Shown: piece by piece, positions 8,379 through 16,487 of the stretch | Layout of the letters: each line of letters starts with the position of its first letter | How positions within the stretch are numbered: position 1 is the stretch's first letter | From: Ihuprevotella massiliensis | Lineage (GTDB): Bacteria; Bacteroidota; Bacteroidia; Bacteroidales; Bacteroidaceae | Length of the DNA stretch: 64,000 nucleotides | Direction: 5' to 3' | Assembly (NCBI GenBank): GCA_900095835.1 | Contig: LT608321.1 | Location: forward strand, 1,988,052 to 2,052,051 | Notes under the pieces: model-generated | The model's database searches: none | What the model saw: the letters and a program-made list of their open reading frames with translations, nothing else | Told to the model about the DNA's origin: nothing | Made by a program: the position numbers and the translations under genes

Positions 8379-11192
8379 TTATAGCTGGAAGGAGAGTTCA
8401 GCTCCGAAAGAGAAACTACCTGTGTTGCGTTGGGAGAGGGTGGTTGAAGTAGAGGTGGGGAGGAAGGGCTCATAATAGAGCGCATTGTTCACATAGAACG
8501 AAAGCTGCGCCACCGATCCGAGTTCCTTGGTGAGGCGGAAAGCCAGATTCCACGTCGTAGGAGATGAAGTCGTCACATTGTCGCGTGGCGCAATCTCTTG
8601 TGCCGCGAGCGCCACCGCAGCCTGATGGGTGGGCTGGACTGCGTAGTATTTGCCATCAGCTCCAATATATCCAGAGCGCATGTCGGGCGTGATGGCATGT
8701 TCCACTAAGTTTTGGTCCAACCACGCCACGGGTTGTTTGGGAGCAACGTAGCTGAGGTTTGCATTGTGCCAAATCACTTGACCAGTCAACGAAGCTACCA
8801 TGCGCAACACGGGGATATGCGTGACAAGGCGCAAGGTTTGCACCCAGCGATCGTAGCGACTATAGTCTAGTGCAGAGGGATAGCGCAATTTGATTGGAGT
8901 GAGTCCATATTGCGTGTATTGTGTAGGGAGGGCAGCAGGTGTGCGATAGTTTGGACCTCGGTCGTAGGCTTTTGTCCATTGGTATGCCGTAGAGAGGAAG
9001 ATTGTTGTGTGAAGAGGGTTAACCTTTCCTAAGTCGAGATCCATCTCAATGCCACGGTTGTCTGCCACGTTGAAGTTGCCGATGCGTCCCGTTGTGGCGA
9101 AAACGATGTCGCGCCGTGCGGGATGATTGGGGTCGTAGGTGGTGGGTTGTCCTGGAGTGATAAGCAGACCTTGCTCGGGCGTAAAGACATCTGCCTCATA
9201 GGTGCGGTATTCTGTGTGGTTGGAAAAACCATTCTCCGTGCGATCGATATAGGCGGTTAGCGAGAGTTTGCGCGCTTGAGGAAGGTTGATGTCGAATCCA
9301 GCCTCCCATTTTGTTGCAGTGGCATTCTCCAAGACGGAGGGTTGCACCCGATAAGCATCGGTGTGGTAGAGCAAGAACTGCTGAAGAGGCGCATCTTGCG
9401 GCATGTAGGAAGCTGCCACTCTATCCGTGTAATTGCGATCGGGATAGAGATAATCGAGACTGGGAGTCTTGCTGTTGCGTCCGTAAGCTGCACGAAGTTC
9501 CAGCCACTTGCTGGGATTAAAGGCGAAATTCACACGAGGAGAGAGGGAGAAAGTGCGGAGTTCGCTCCAAGGTTGCAGGGCGGTGAAGCGCAATCCTGTT
9601 TGCAGTTTCACACGGCGCACGGCATCTACTCTCCATTGCCACTGATCGTCTACAAATGCTGCAGCCTGATGCAAACCTGGCACTTCAGAGAATGCGCGTG
9701 GACGTCCGTTGCTGTTGGGACGCAAAGGAGCATTTTCGTCGAGATTGAAGAAACCGCGTCCAAAGTTGCGATCGTATTTGTATTCTATCCCCATCTTGAG
9801 TGTCTGCATGAGGCGCCCGGTGCGGAAAAACATCGAGTTGTTGAGTTTGGCAAACACGTTGAGTGGACGTCCTTCCGTGGTGCCTGCAGCCCAATAGGAG
9901 GAGGTGCGCCAATTTACAGCGTGATAGCCCGACTCTTGGGCAGTGAGGAGGGGAATCAAGCCTGTGCCGCTGCCTACAAACGAAGCATTTTCTGCCGTGG
10001 TGGGAGCATATTGCACCCCAAGGGCATAGGTCAAAGTTCGCATCAATGGTTGTCCCACTTGGATGCGACCATTATGGGAAAAGGACAAGAGATCGGAGGC
10101 GTTTTTGCTGAAAGTGCCGTCTGCCGCTGCATCTGGGTCGTTTCCTGTCCAGTCGCGACCGCGCATCCATCGGATTTTCGTGTCGGTGTGCCAGGCGTGT
10201 GTCCAGTTTTTTGCCCATCCCAGCGAGAGTGTGTAGCGGTGGAAAGAGCGGGTCTTCATGCGCGGATCTCCCCACGCTTGAGCATAATCGAGATGTGCAT
10301 TGACGATGCTACCTTTTCCTGCGCGGAAACCTTTACTCAGTGAGTGATTCATCAGTCCTGGGTTCACTTTGCTCTTCCATTGCCACGGACTGACACCCGA
10401 GCGTGAATGAACAATCACCATGCCCGAGGTGAGATCGCCATATTCCGCTGAGGGAATGCCGCGCACCACTTCCACGCTTTCGATGTCGTCTGCTCCGATT
10501 TGTCGTAAATCCGTGCCTACGGGAGCTGCTGCACTAAAACCGCCTTGTGAGAGTGTCCCATTGTTGGAGAGAGGAATCCCATCTACAATAATGTTGGTGC
10601 CAAAAGCCACGTTGGCATTGTTGGTGAGTGTGCGCAGTTGAAACGACTGTCGCTGTGTCATATCGGCATTTCCCATGAGTTGTCCCGGCACTAACTGCAA
10701 CACATCTGCCAAACTCGTGGCTTGCAAATGGTCGATGGCGCGGCGACCTATGGTGCTTGCTGTGGTATTTCCCGCTTGATTGCGCGTAGCCGTCACCACC
10801 GCCTCTCCCAAACTCAAAGAAGTGGGAGAGAGCGCCACCACAACTGTTGTGTCGCCTTGTAAGTTGAGTGAAGTTTCGCGCGGAGTATATCCGATATAAC
10901 TAAGACTCAACTTGTAGCGACCCAGCGGGATGCGTTCTAAAGTTGCCACTCCTTGAGCATCTGTGCTTGTGATCAGTCCCAACGGATTAAGTTGCACCGG
11001 AGCAAAGGGAAGCTTTTCATTGGAATGATGTTGATCCACGAGTTTCACGCGCACATTTGCCACACGCTGTTGAGCTGCCATGGGAAGCACAGCCACCGTG
11101 GTCAAACCCAGTGTGCACAGTCCGACACAAACAGTCCGCAAAGAGGATGAAAACGCAGAAAGAAAAGGGAAATATTGACTTTCAACTACCAT
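8379..11192 (-). CDS. TonB-dependent receptor with CarboxypepD-like N-terminal domain
   Basis: A 937-residue outer-membrane transporter. After a signal peptide (cleavage near ...LPMAAQ, residue 40) comes a CarboxypepD_reg-like domain (about 45-120; APVQLNPLG...GVATLERIPLGRYKLSLSYIGY). Then the plug (about 135-260) with SLADVLQLVPGQ and VEVVRGIPSAEYGDLTSG, and a 22-strand-type barrel ending FGAELSFQL. The N-terminal add-on is typical of Bacteroidetes receptors. First gene of an operon with the lipoprotein and the barrel protein; a -33/-7 promoter lies 20-50 bp upstream. There is no SusD partner, so glycan uptake of the SusCD type is unlikely; metal, cofactor or peptide uptake is more plausible, but this is inference. 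Confidence 0.9.
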   Translation of the reverse strand: MVVESQYFPFLSAFSSSLRTVCVGLCTLGLTTVAVLPMAAQQRVANVRVKLVDQHHSNEKLPFAPVQLNPLGLITSTDAQGVATLERIPLGRYKLSLSYIGYTPRETSLNLQGDTTVVVALSPTSLSLGEAVVTATRNQAGNTTASTIGRRAIDHLQATSLADVLQLVPGQLMGNADMTQRQSFQLRTLTNNANVAFGTNIIVDGIPLSNNGTLSQGGFSAAAPVGTDLRQIGADDIESVEVVRGIPSAEYGDLTSGMVIVHSRSGVSPWQWKSKVNPGLMNHSLSKGFRAGKGSIVNAHLDYAQAWGDPRMKTRSFHRYTLSLGWAKNWTHAWHTDTKIRWMRGRDWTGNDPDAAADGTFSKNASDLLSFSHNGRIQVGQPLMRTLTYALGVQYAPTTAENASFVGSGTGLIPLLTAQESGYHAVNWRTSSYWAAGTTEGRPLNVFAKLNNSMFFRTGRLMQTLKMGIEYKYDRNFGRGFFNLDENAPLRPNSNGRPRAFSEVPGLHQAAAFVDDQWQWRVDAVRRVKLQTGLRFTALQPWSELRTFSLSPRVNFAFNPSKWLELRAAYGRNSKTPSLDYLYPDRNYTDRVAASYMPQDAPLQQFLLYHTDAYRVQPSVLENATATKWEAGFDINLPQARKLSLTAYIDRTENGFSNHTEYRTYEADVFTPEQGLLITPGQPTTYDPNHPARRDIVFATTGRIGNFNVADNRGIEMDLDLGKVNPLHTTIFLSTAYQWTKAYDRGPNYRTPAALPTQYTQYGLTPIKLRYPSALDYSRYDRWVQTLRLVTHIPVLRMVASLTGQVIWHNANLSYVAPKQPVAWLDQNLVEHAITPDMRSGYIGADGKYYAVQPTHQAAVALAAQEIAPRDNVTTSSPTTWNLAFRLTKELGSVAQLSFYVNNALYYEPFLPTSTSTTLSQRNTGSFSFGAELSFQL

Positions 11193-11212
11193 ATTGTTCT
11201 GTGATGAGTGTG

Positions 11213-11243
11213 CAAAATTACGACTTTTTCATTGCATTTACAA
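11213..11243 (-). promoter_or_regulatory. Promoter of the TonB receptor operon
   Basis: Read on the minus strand: TTG (complement of 11241-11243), about 20 nt spacer, then TAATTTTG (complement of 11213-11220). This matches the Bacteroidetes -33/-7 promoter and would start transcription a few bases downstream, some 10-15 nt before the start codon. Confidence 0.6.
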
Positions 11244-11283
11244 TACCTAAATCTGATGATTTCTAAGGTGATAACCCATAATT

Positions 11284-11390
11284 CCAAATCGGTCATTAGA
11301 CCGTTATAGTGCAAATCGTTATGAAGAAGATGACAGGAAGTTATCTATTCAATTATGAGTCGTACTATAACGGTCTAATGACCGATTGGG
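11284..11390. mobile_element. MITE-like palindromic element, copy 1 (107 bp)
   Basis: The ends are near-perfect inverted repeats of about 28 bp, each containing CGGTCATTAGACCG, which is itself a small hairpin. The interior includes GATGACAGGAAGTTATCTATTC. The reverse complement of the whole element matches 21103-21165 at the second copy. Terminal inverted repeats plus conserved interior, small size and absence of coding capacity indicate a miniature inverted-repeat element. It sits between the receptor promoter and the radA 3' end. A role as bidirectional terminator is an alternative. Confidence 0.65.
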
Positions 11391-11413
11391 GGTAAAAGTA
11401 GCCCCCCTCAAAA

Positions 11414-11446
11414 AAATGCAGCACCACGAAAAAAGCACTGCACAAA
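11414..11446 (-). terminator. Weak terminator-like hairpin after radA
   Basis: On the minus strand a short stem (TGCAGTGC ... with CTGCA) is followed by a run of seven T. It lies just past the radA stop at 11452. The stem is only 5-6 bp, so the call is tentative. Confidence 0.4.
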
Positions 11447-11451
11447 GTGGT

Positions 11452-12867
11452 TCATCCAAAAAGTTCGCGCAAAGCCGCTTCTACGCGCGACACTGGTACG
11501 AGTTCGATGCCCGAAAACTGTTGGCAATCGAGAGATTTCATGTTCTGTTCGGGGAGCAAGAAGCGCGTAAAACCTAATTTTTGTGCTTCTGCAATGCGGC
11601 GGTCGATGCGCGTCACGGGGCGAATTTCTCCACTCAAACCGCATTCTCCTGCCATCGCCACGGAGCGGTCGATGGGGGTATCTACATTGCTAGACAGCAC
11701 AGCGGCAATGACACTGAGGTCTATGGCAGGATCGGTGACGCGGATGCCACCTGCGATGTTGAGAAATACATCTTTTGCACCCAGTTTGAAGCCCACGCGC
11801 TTTTCCAACACCGCCAAAAGCATATTGAGTCGGCGCAAATCGAAGCCCGTGGCTGAACGCTGTGGAGTGCCGTAGGCTGCTGTAGACACCAAAGCCTGCG
11901 TTTCGATGAGAAAAGGTCGCACCCCTTCAAGAGCTGCGCAGATGGCAATGCCCGAAAGCGGTTCGCCGCCTTGGGTGAGCAGGAGTTCTGAAGGATTCTC
12001 CACAGGGCGAAGTCCCGATTGATTCATCTCATAGATGCCCAATTCAGCAGTAGAACCGAAACGATTCTTGATGCTGCGCAAAATGCGATAGAAATAATGT
12101 CGGTCGCCCTCAAATTGCAGCACACAGTCCACAATGTGTTCCAAAACTTTCGGTCCTGCTATGCTTCCTTCTTTGGTGATGTGCCCGATGAGGAGCACTG
12201 GGACGTTGTTGTCCTTGGCATATTTGAGCAAGGCTGTCGCGCATTCGCGAATTTGCGTCACACTTCCCGGTGAGGACTCCACGCTTTCCGTTTGCATCGT
12301 CTGCACAGAGTCCACGATGAGCAAATCGGGTTGCACGGCTTTCACCTGTTCCAAAATCACTTCTAGGCGCGTTTCGCAAAACAGTAGCGGTTCTTCGCCA
12401 GTTGCGGTGGAGTTGCCTTGCGTTTGTGGGGAAGTGCTGAGGCGGTCAGCGCGGAGTTTGATTTGTCGCTCACTCTCTTCACCGCTCACATAGAGGATTC
12501 GGCGGTCGCTCATGCGCAGCACGGTCTGGAGCAGGAGTGTGGACTTACCAATCCCTGGTTCACCACCCAAGAGAATCAGGCTTCCAGGGACGATGCCACC
12601 GCCCAACACGCGGTTGAGTTCTGCATCGTGCGTGTCATAGCGTTCTTCTTCGGTGGCATTGATTTCTGAGAGTCGCTGTGGTTTGCTTTGCTGACGATTC
12701 AACCCTGCAGAAACTACAGCAGCTGCGCCCTTGCTAGGGGTGGCAACGGGGGAGATGTTGACTTCTTTGAAGGTGTTCCACTGTCCACAAGAGGGACAAC
12801 GCCCCACCCACTTGGGCGAGTCGTAACCACAGTTGTCGCAGACGTAGGCAGTTTTGGCTTTTGCCAT
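11452..12867 (-). CDS. radA: DNA repair protein RadA (Sms)
   Basis: 471 residues when started at MAKAKTAYVC; two extra upstream codons are possible but less typical. An N-terminal C4 zinc finger is complete (C10, C13, C24, C27; CGYDSPKWVGRCPSC). The RecA-like ATPase core has Walker A GGEPGIGKST at about 101-110 and the RadA-specific KNRFG motif (IKNRFGSTAELGIYEM). The C-terminal third is the Lon-protease-like domain, with no catalytic Ser/Lys dyad expected to be active. RadA is a hexameric helicase acting in branch migration during homologous recombination and, in some bacteria, in natural transformation. It is followed upstream by the MerR-type gene on the same strand. Confidence 0.95.
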   Translation of the reverse strand: MAKAKTAYVCDNCGYDSPKWVGRCPSCGQWNTFKEVNISPVATPSKGAAAVVSAGLNRQQSKPQRLSEINATEEERYDTHDAELNRVLGGGIVPGSLILLGGEPGIGKSTLLLQTVLRMSDRRILYVSGEESERQIKLRADRLSTSPQTQGNSTATGEEPLLFCETRLEVILEQVKAVQPDLLIVDSVQTMQTESVESSPGSVTQIRECATALLKYAKDNNVPVLLIGHITKEGSIAGPKVLEHIVDCVLQFEGDRHYFYRILRSIKNRFGSTAELGIYEMNQSGLRPVENPSELLLTQGGEPLSGIAICAALEGVRPFLIETQALVSTAAYGTPQRSATGFDLRRLNMLLAVLEKRVGFKLGAKDVFLNIAGGIRVTDPAIDLSVIAAVLSSNVDTPIDRSVAMAGECGLSGEIRPVTRIDRRIAEAQKLGFTRFLLPEQNMKSLDCQQFSGIELVPVSRVEAALRELFG

Positions 12868-12946
12868 AAGCAATTAGTAAGGCGTTAGCAATCAGATATG
12901 AAGAGAATGGTAGGCGGAAGAACGCGCGTAGCCGTGGGCAATGGAG

Positions 12947-13294
12947 TTATTCTAAATCTCCGAGTGCAGCTTTGAGTTCCACGAGTTCGGAGCGAATGGA
13001 GCGAAGTCGCTCGATGACTTCGGCAGACTGCACTTCACCTTCCTTGTTTTTGCGAAGTGCTTCGCGAGCGGCTTCGATGCGGAGGCCGCGCACTTTGACG
13101 AGATTGTAAATCACCTTGATTGTTTCAATGTCGTCTTTGGTGTATTGTCGCACACCGCGTCCGCCTTTTTTGGGAGAAATCTGTGGAAATTCTCGTTCCC
13201 AAAAGCGGAGGAGCGTGTCGTTGACACCAAGCATTTCTGCCACTTCTCCGATGGAGTAGTAGAGTTTGTATTTGGGTTCTTTGGGCTCAGCCAT
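12947..13294 (-). CDS. MerR-family transcriptional regulator
   Basis: A 115-residue protein. Residues 10-75 form the winged helix-turn-helix (YYSIGEVAEMLGVNDTLLRFWEREF ... GGRGVRQYTKDDIETI). The segment LRFWEREFPQISPKK matches the short MerR-like proteins common in Bacteroidetes, which lack a metal- or drug-binding C terminus. The tail (VQSAEVIERLRSIRSELVEL) is a likely dimerising coiled coil. It lies upstream of radA with a 79-bp gap, so co-transcription is possible. Target genes unknown. Confidence 0.9.
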   Translation of the reverse strand: MAEPKEPKYKLYYSIGEVAEMLGVNDTLLRFWEREFPQISPKKGGRGVRQYTKDDIETIKVIYNLVKVRGLRIEAAREALRKNKEGEVQSAEVIERLRSIRSELVELKAALGDLE

Positions 13295-13392
13295 AGTTGA
13301 TAGATAAATGTGAGGAAAAGCGGTGCGCCATTGTCCTCAATCCTTGTGAGATTGATGACAATGGCGCGATTGCGATCGCACAAAGTGTGCTA

Positions 13393-13400
13393 CAAAATTA
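13393..13400 (-). promoter_or_regulatory. -7 element of the merR-type gene promoter
   Basis: The complement reads TAATTTTG about 100 bp upstream of the MerR-type start codon, matching the Bacteroidetes -7 consensus TAnnTTTG. A clear -33 TTG partner was not resolved. Confidence 0.4.
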
Positions 13401-13502
13401 CGCTTTTCTCGTGACGTGGGCAAATTTGCCTCCTTTTCCTCCCAGAAGCGTGGGGAGTTTAGAGAGAAAAGCCCTTGACGTGGGGCGTATTCAGAGAAAA
13501 TA

Positions 13503-16250
13503 TCAATGCGTTTGCAAGGATTTCCCCTGTTTTGAAATCACCACTTGCCCAGCTGTGGGAGCAGTGATGCGGCGTCCTGAAAGGTCAAACATCATGTCCG
13601 ATGAGGCGTTGGAGTGTGCATCGGCACCTGCAGCAGAATGGAGACTTTCGATGCCTGTGGGTGCCACGAATTTTCCCGTTTTGAGATAGTCGCGAAGGGC
13701 TTTCACGAGTGTTACTTGGGGCTGGAGTGCCAAATTCTCGTAGATATGCCATGTGGCTCCCTTGTTTCCTGTGCCTGTGAGCTCTTGTCCTTGAGGTGCG
13801 CTGGGGTTTGCTACGAGGTGCGAGCGTTTGCCAGTGGTGCTGCTCAGTGTGAAACCAGTGCCGCTGAGAGCGATGCGCACTTTGACGGGCGTTTCGCTCA
13901 TGGTTGTAGCTACAGTGCCATTAGCTGGTTGGAGGAAGAGCCCCGTTTGTAGGTTGTAAATCACATATTGTGTTTGATTTCCTGGGCGGTCGTCGCCAAC
14001 GATGAGCCAGTTGGCAGTAGAGTCCGTGACGCTAACGGTTTGGGTGTAGAGTTCCAGCGCATCTTTGGTGCGCGTCGCATCGACATTGCGGAGCGAAGGA
14101 GCCGTTGCATCTTTAGGATTGACCAAGATGCCTGTAACGTCAGCGTTAGACAGCACATAGCAACGCTCAGCGTTGAGCGCACTTTGCTGCGTGATGGGCA
14201 CATATTTAATGACTTTTCCCTTCTGAGCCAGCGTGAGGAGGGCAGCCGACATTTCTTGTTCTGTGGCAGTGGCGAGATGTCCGTTCACTTCTCCGAGATA
14301 TTTCTCTACATCAGCTTTGGAGTAGTGGTTCCACTGGTCGGCTTTTGCCACTTGTTCGGCGAGGATTTCGCGCATACGTTCGGGGTTTTTGCCCTCAAAA
14401 CGCATTTCTGCCACCGCCATAAATCCACGATTTCCTGCATAACCTTCGGTAAATCGCAAGCGGAGACCTTGTCCATCGGCTAAGGTGAGGGCTTGGGGGA
14501 AGACAATCTCTTGTTGGTCGGCATTCGCCAAGCCATATACACCTTGAGTTTTCCAACCTCCCATAGCATCTTTCAGTTGTACGTTCACGGTTCGTGCGCG
14601 ATAACTGGAGCCTGAGTGTTTGGCATCGTTGACCAATACGATGCGACTAAGCTGCACTTCCCTTTTGTGTTTGAAATCGATGTAGTGTGGGAAGTTGCTG
14701 TGCGTGTTACTCATCCATTCTGTGTGCCAGAAGGTGGCAGGTTTGCCGTCGAGCACAAAGGCAGCTCTGCCGTTTTCTCCCTCACCTGCGGTCTCTTGCG
14801 TGCTAACTCCGGTGACGCTCCATTCTTTTTGTGGAATCTCGGTGTAGATGTCCGCCATGAGGGTCTTCATGCGCTCCACATCTTGGGTGTGAATGGCAGG
14901 TGCCACGTATTGCGCGTGGAGTTGTGCGAGTGCTTCGTCGGAGGGAAGAAAGTCGCCAGGTTGGAGGTATTTGAGCGTGATGGGAGATCCCCCCTTGGGT
15001 TCTATGTAACCACCAGCCTGCATAAAGGCAGCTGGTTCACCATCGTAGGTGAGTTGGGTTTGGTATCTGTCGTTGCGCGCGCCTTTGGCAGTGCCACCAT
15101 CAGTGTGCCCAAAGGAGAATTGGTTGCGATTGAACCATTCTCCTCCTTGCATGGAGCGCGTGAAGACGCGACGATAGTAGGCTTTGTGGGGCATGTGTCC
15201 TTGGCTGGTGGCACCACGTGTGAACTCTTCTAGGAAGGAATTGAAACCTTCGCCAAAATAGCGCACTTGTCCTGCCATGCGTTGCGAAGAGATGTAGTGC
15301 CACTTGTCGTCGATGCCACGCACGTTGTACCAAGCAGAGATAATCGTGTTTTCGTAGTTGGAGCCGTCCTTAAGTTGGATCTGTTCGGGTTGAACATTGA
15401 GCAAGAATCTCACCCAGTGTCCAGGCTTCCAGTAGTCACCATTGAGGAGCACATGTACGCCTGTGCCTTCGCCACCAAAGCGTTCAGCTACCGTGCGTTT
15501 GAGGGTGCTGTCGATGGCGATGACTCCGCTGCGCTTGTAGCCTGCGAGGGAGGCGTCACTGTCAGTGTCGCCATTGTCCCATGTGGAGAAAATCACCGTG
15601 TGGTTGGTTTTGCCATCATCCATCTTTCCGTTGTTCTGAATACCAACGTAGCCACTGGCAAAACCGAAAGCCTCGACATAAGTGCCTTGGTAGTCGGCAT
15701 CTTCGGGGATTTGCACCTCATTGTAAATCCAGTTGAAGGAATTGCCCAAGGGGAGTTTGCTATTGCTGCTCCCAAACCCATTGAGGTGAAGAGACGGCAC
15801 ACTGCGCCATGCTGCCAAATACACCGCATCTGCTCCCTTGGCATCGGTGGAGGTGATGGTGAAATCGTGGAGTTCGGTGTAAGATTGCACGCCGCGCAAG
15901 ACAAAGCGATACCAACCAGCTGCAGGAGCTCGGAAGGTAAACTCTTTAGCTGGCTGTGCCGTGACGATGTCTTGGTCTTTGTCCATCTGTGCCACGTCGA
16001 TGGTGCCGGGATTGGTGGACTTCACCGTGAAAGTGCCTTTGGGGAATCGGATGTACCACGCAGGCAGGTAGCCTTCCATGGGATAATGGGAGGAATAGCC
16101 TATGCGTTCGGTGCTTTTCATCTCTTTGTCGAGGATGTAACCTCCGGCAGTGCCCTGATTTTGCACGCTAATTTTCCAAGTTGTGGTGGTTTGCGCGAGC
16201 ATCATGCTGGAGAAAGCAAAGCAGATGAGGGGAAGTAATGTTTTTTTCAT
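13503..16250 (-). CDS. Secreted DUF3472/DUF5077 protein with F5/8 type C domain and T9SS-like tail
   Basis: 915 residues when started at MKKTLLPLICFAFSSMMLAQ, which gives a clean signal peptide; the longer frame adds 33 unlikely residues. The order is DUF5077-like beta domain (about 25-140), DUF3472-like region (about 190-400; GTGVHVLLNGDYWKPGHWVR), F5/8 type C/discoidin domain (roughly 500-640; WHTEWMSNTHSNFPHYIDF, FRFTEGY-type end), helical spacer, then a ricin- or SCIN-like beta segment. The tail MFDLSGRRITAPTAGQVV resembles a T9SS sorting signal. DUF3472 proteins are thought to act on or bind carbohydrate; no substrate can be named. It stands alone with its own promoter. Confidence 0.82.
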   Translation of the reverse strand: MKKTLLPLICFAFSSMMLAQTTTTWKISVQNQGTAGGYILDKEMKSTERIGYSSHYPMEGYLPAWYIRFPKGTFTVKSTNPGTIDVAQMDKDQDIVTAQPAKEFTFRAPAAGWYRFVLRGVQSYTELHDFTITSTDAKGADAVYLAAWRSVPSLHLNGFGSSNSKLPLGNSFNWIYNEVQIPEDADYQGTYVEAFGFASGYVGIQNNGKMDDGKTNHTVIFSTWDNGDTDSDASLAGYKRSGVIAIDSTLKRTVAERFGGEGTGVHVLLNGDYWKPGHWVRFLLNVQPEQIQLKDGSNYENTIISAWYNVRGIDDKWHYISSQRMAGQVRYFGEGFNSFLEEFTRGATSQGHMPHKAYYRRVFTRSMQGGEWFNRNQFSFGHTDGGTAKGARNDRYQTQLTYDGEPAAFMQAGGYIEPKGGSPITLKYLQPGDFLPSDEALAQLHAQYVAPAIHTQDVERMKTLMADIYTEIPQKEWSVTGVSTQETAGEGENGRAAFVLDGKPATFWHTEWMSNTHSNFPHYIDFKHKREVQLSRIVLVNDAKHSGSSYRARTVNVQLKDAMGGWKTQGVYGLANADQQEIVFPQALTLADGQGLRLRFTEGYAGNRGFMAVAEMRFEGKNPERMREILAEQVAKADQWNHYSKADVEKYLGEVNGHLATATEQEMSAALLTLAQKGKVIKYVPITQQSALNAERCYVLSNADVTGILVNPKDATAPSLRNVDATRTKDALELYTQTVSVTDSTANWLIVGDDRPGNQTQYVIYNLQTGLFLQPANGTVATTMSETPVKVRIALSGTGFTLSSTTGKRSHLVANPSAPQGQELTGTGNKGATWHIYENLALQPQVTLVKALRDYLKTGKFVAPTGIESLHSAAGADAHSNASSDMMFDLSGRRITAPTAGQVVISKQGKSLQTH

Positions 16251-16318
16251 GGGGCAGTGTATTTCAAAGTGTCGATGTAAGACGGTAGTCGAGCATAGCG
16301 ACACAAAAATTGTGAGCA

Positions 16319-16326
16319 CAAATTTA
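16319..16326 (-). promoter_or_regulatory. -7 element upstream of the DUF3472 gene
   Basis: The complement reads TAAATTTG, 69 bp upstream of the chosen start at 16250. This supports the downstream start codon, since a start at 16349 would lie upstream of the promoter. Confidence 0.5.
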
Positions 16327-16487
16327 GCTAACCCTTGCAGAAATGCCAAATGTCTGTGGAGAAAGATTGCGAGATATTACGTTTTTTGACGGACAAACGC
16401 ACTCTGTTTACGATATACAAGGAACTTGACGTGCGAAAGCCCAGATGGTGCAGGGGGATAGCGTGACGCTGAAGCCAAGGTGATGGG

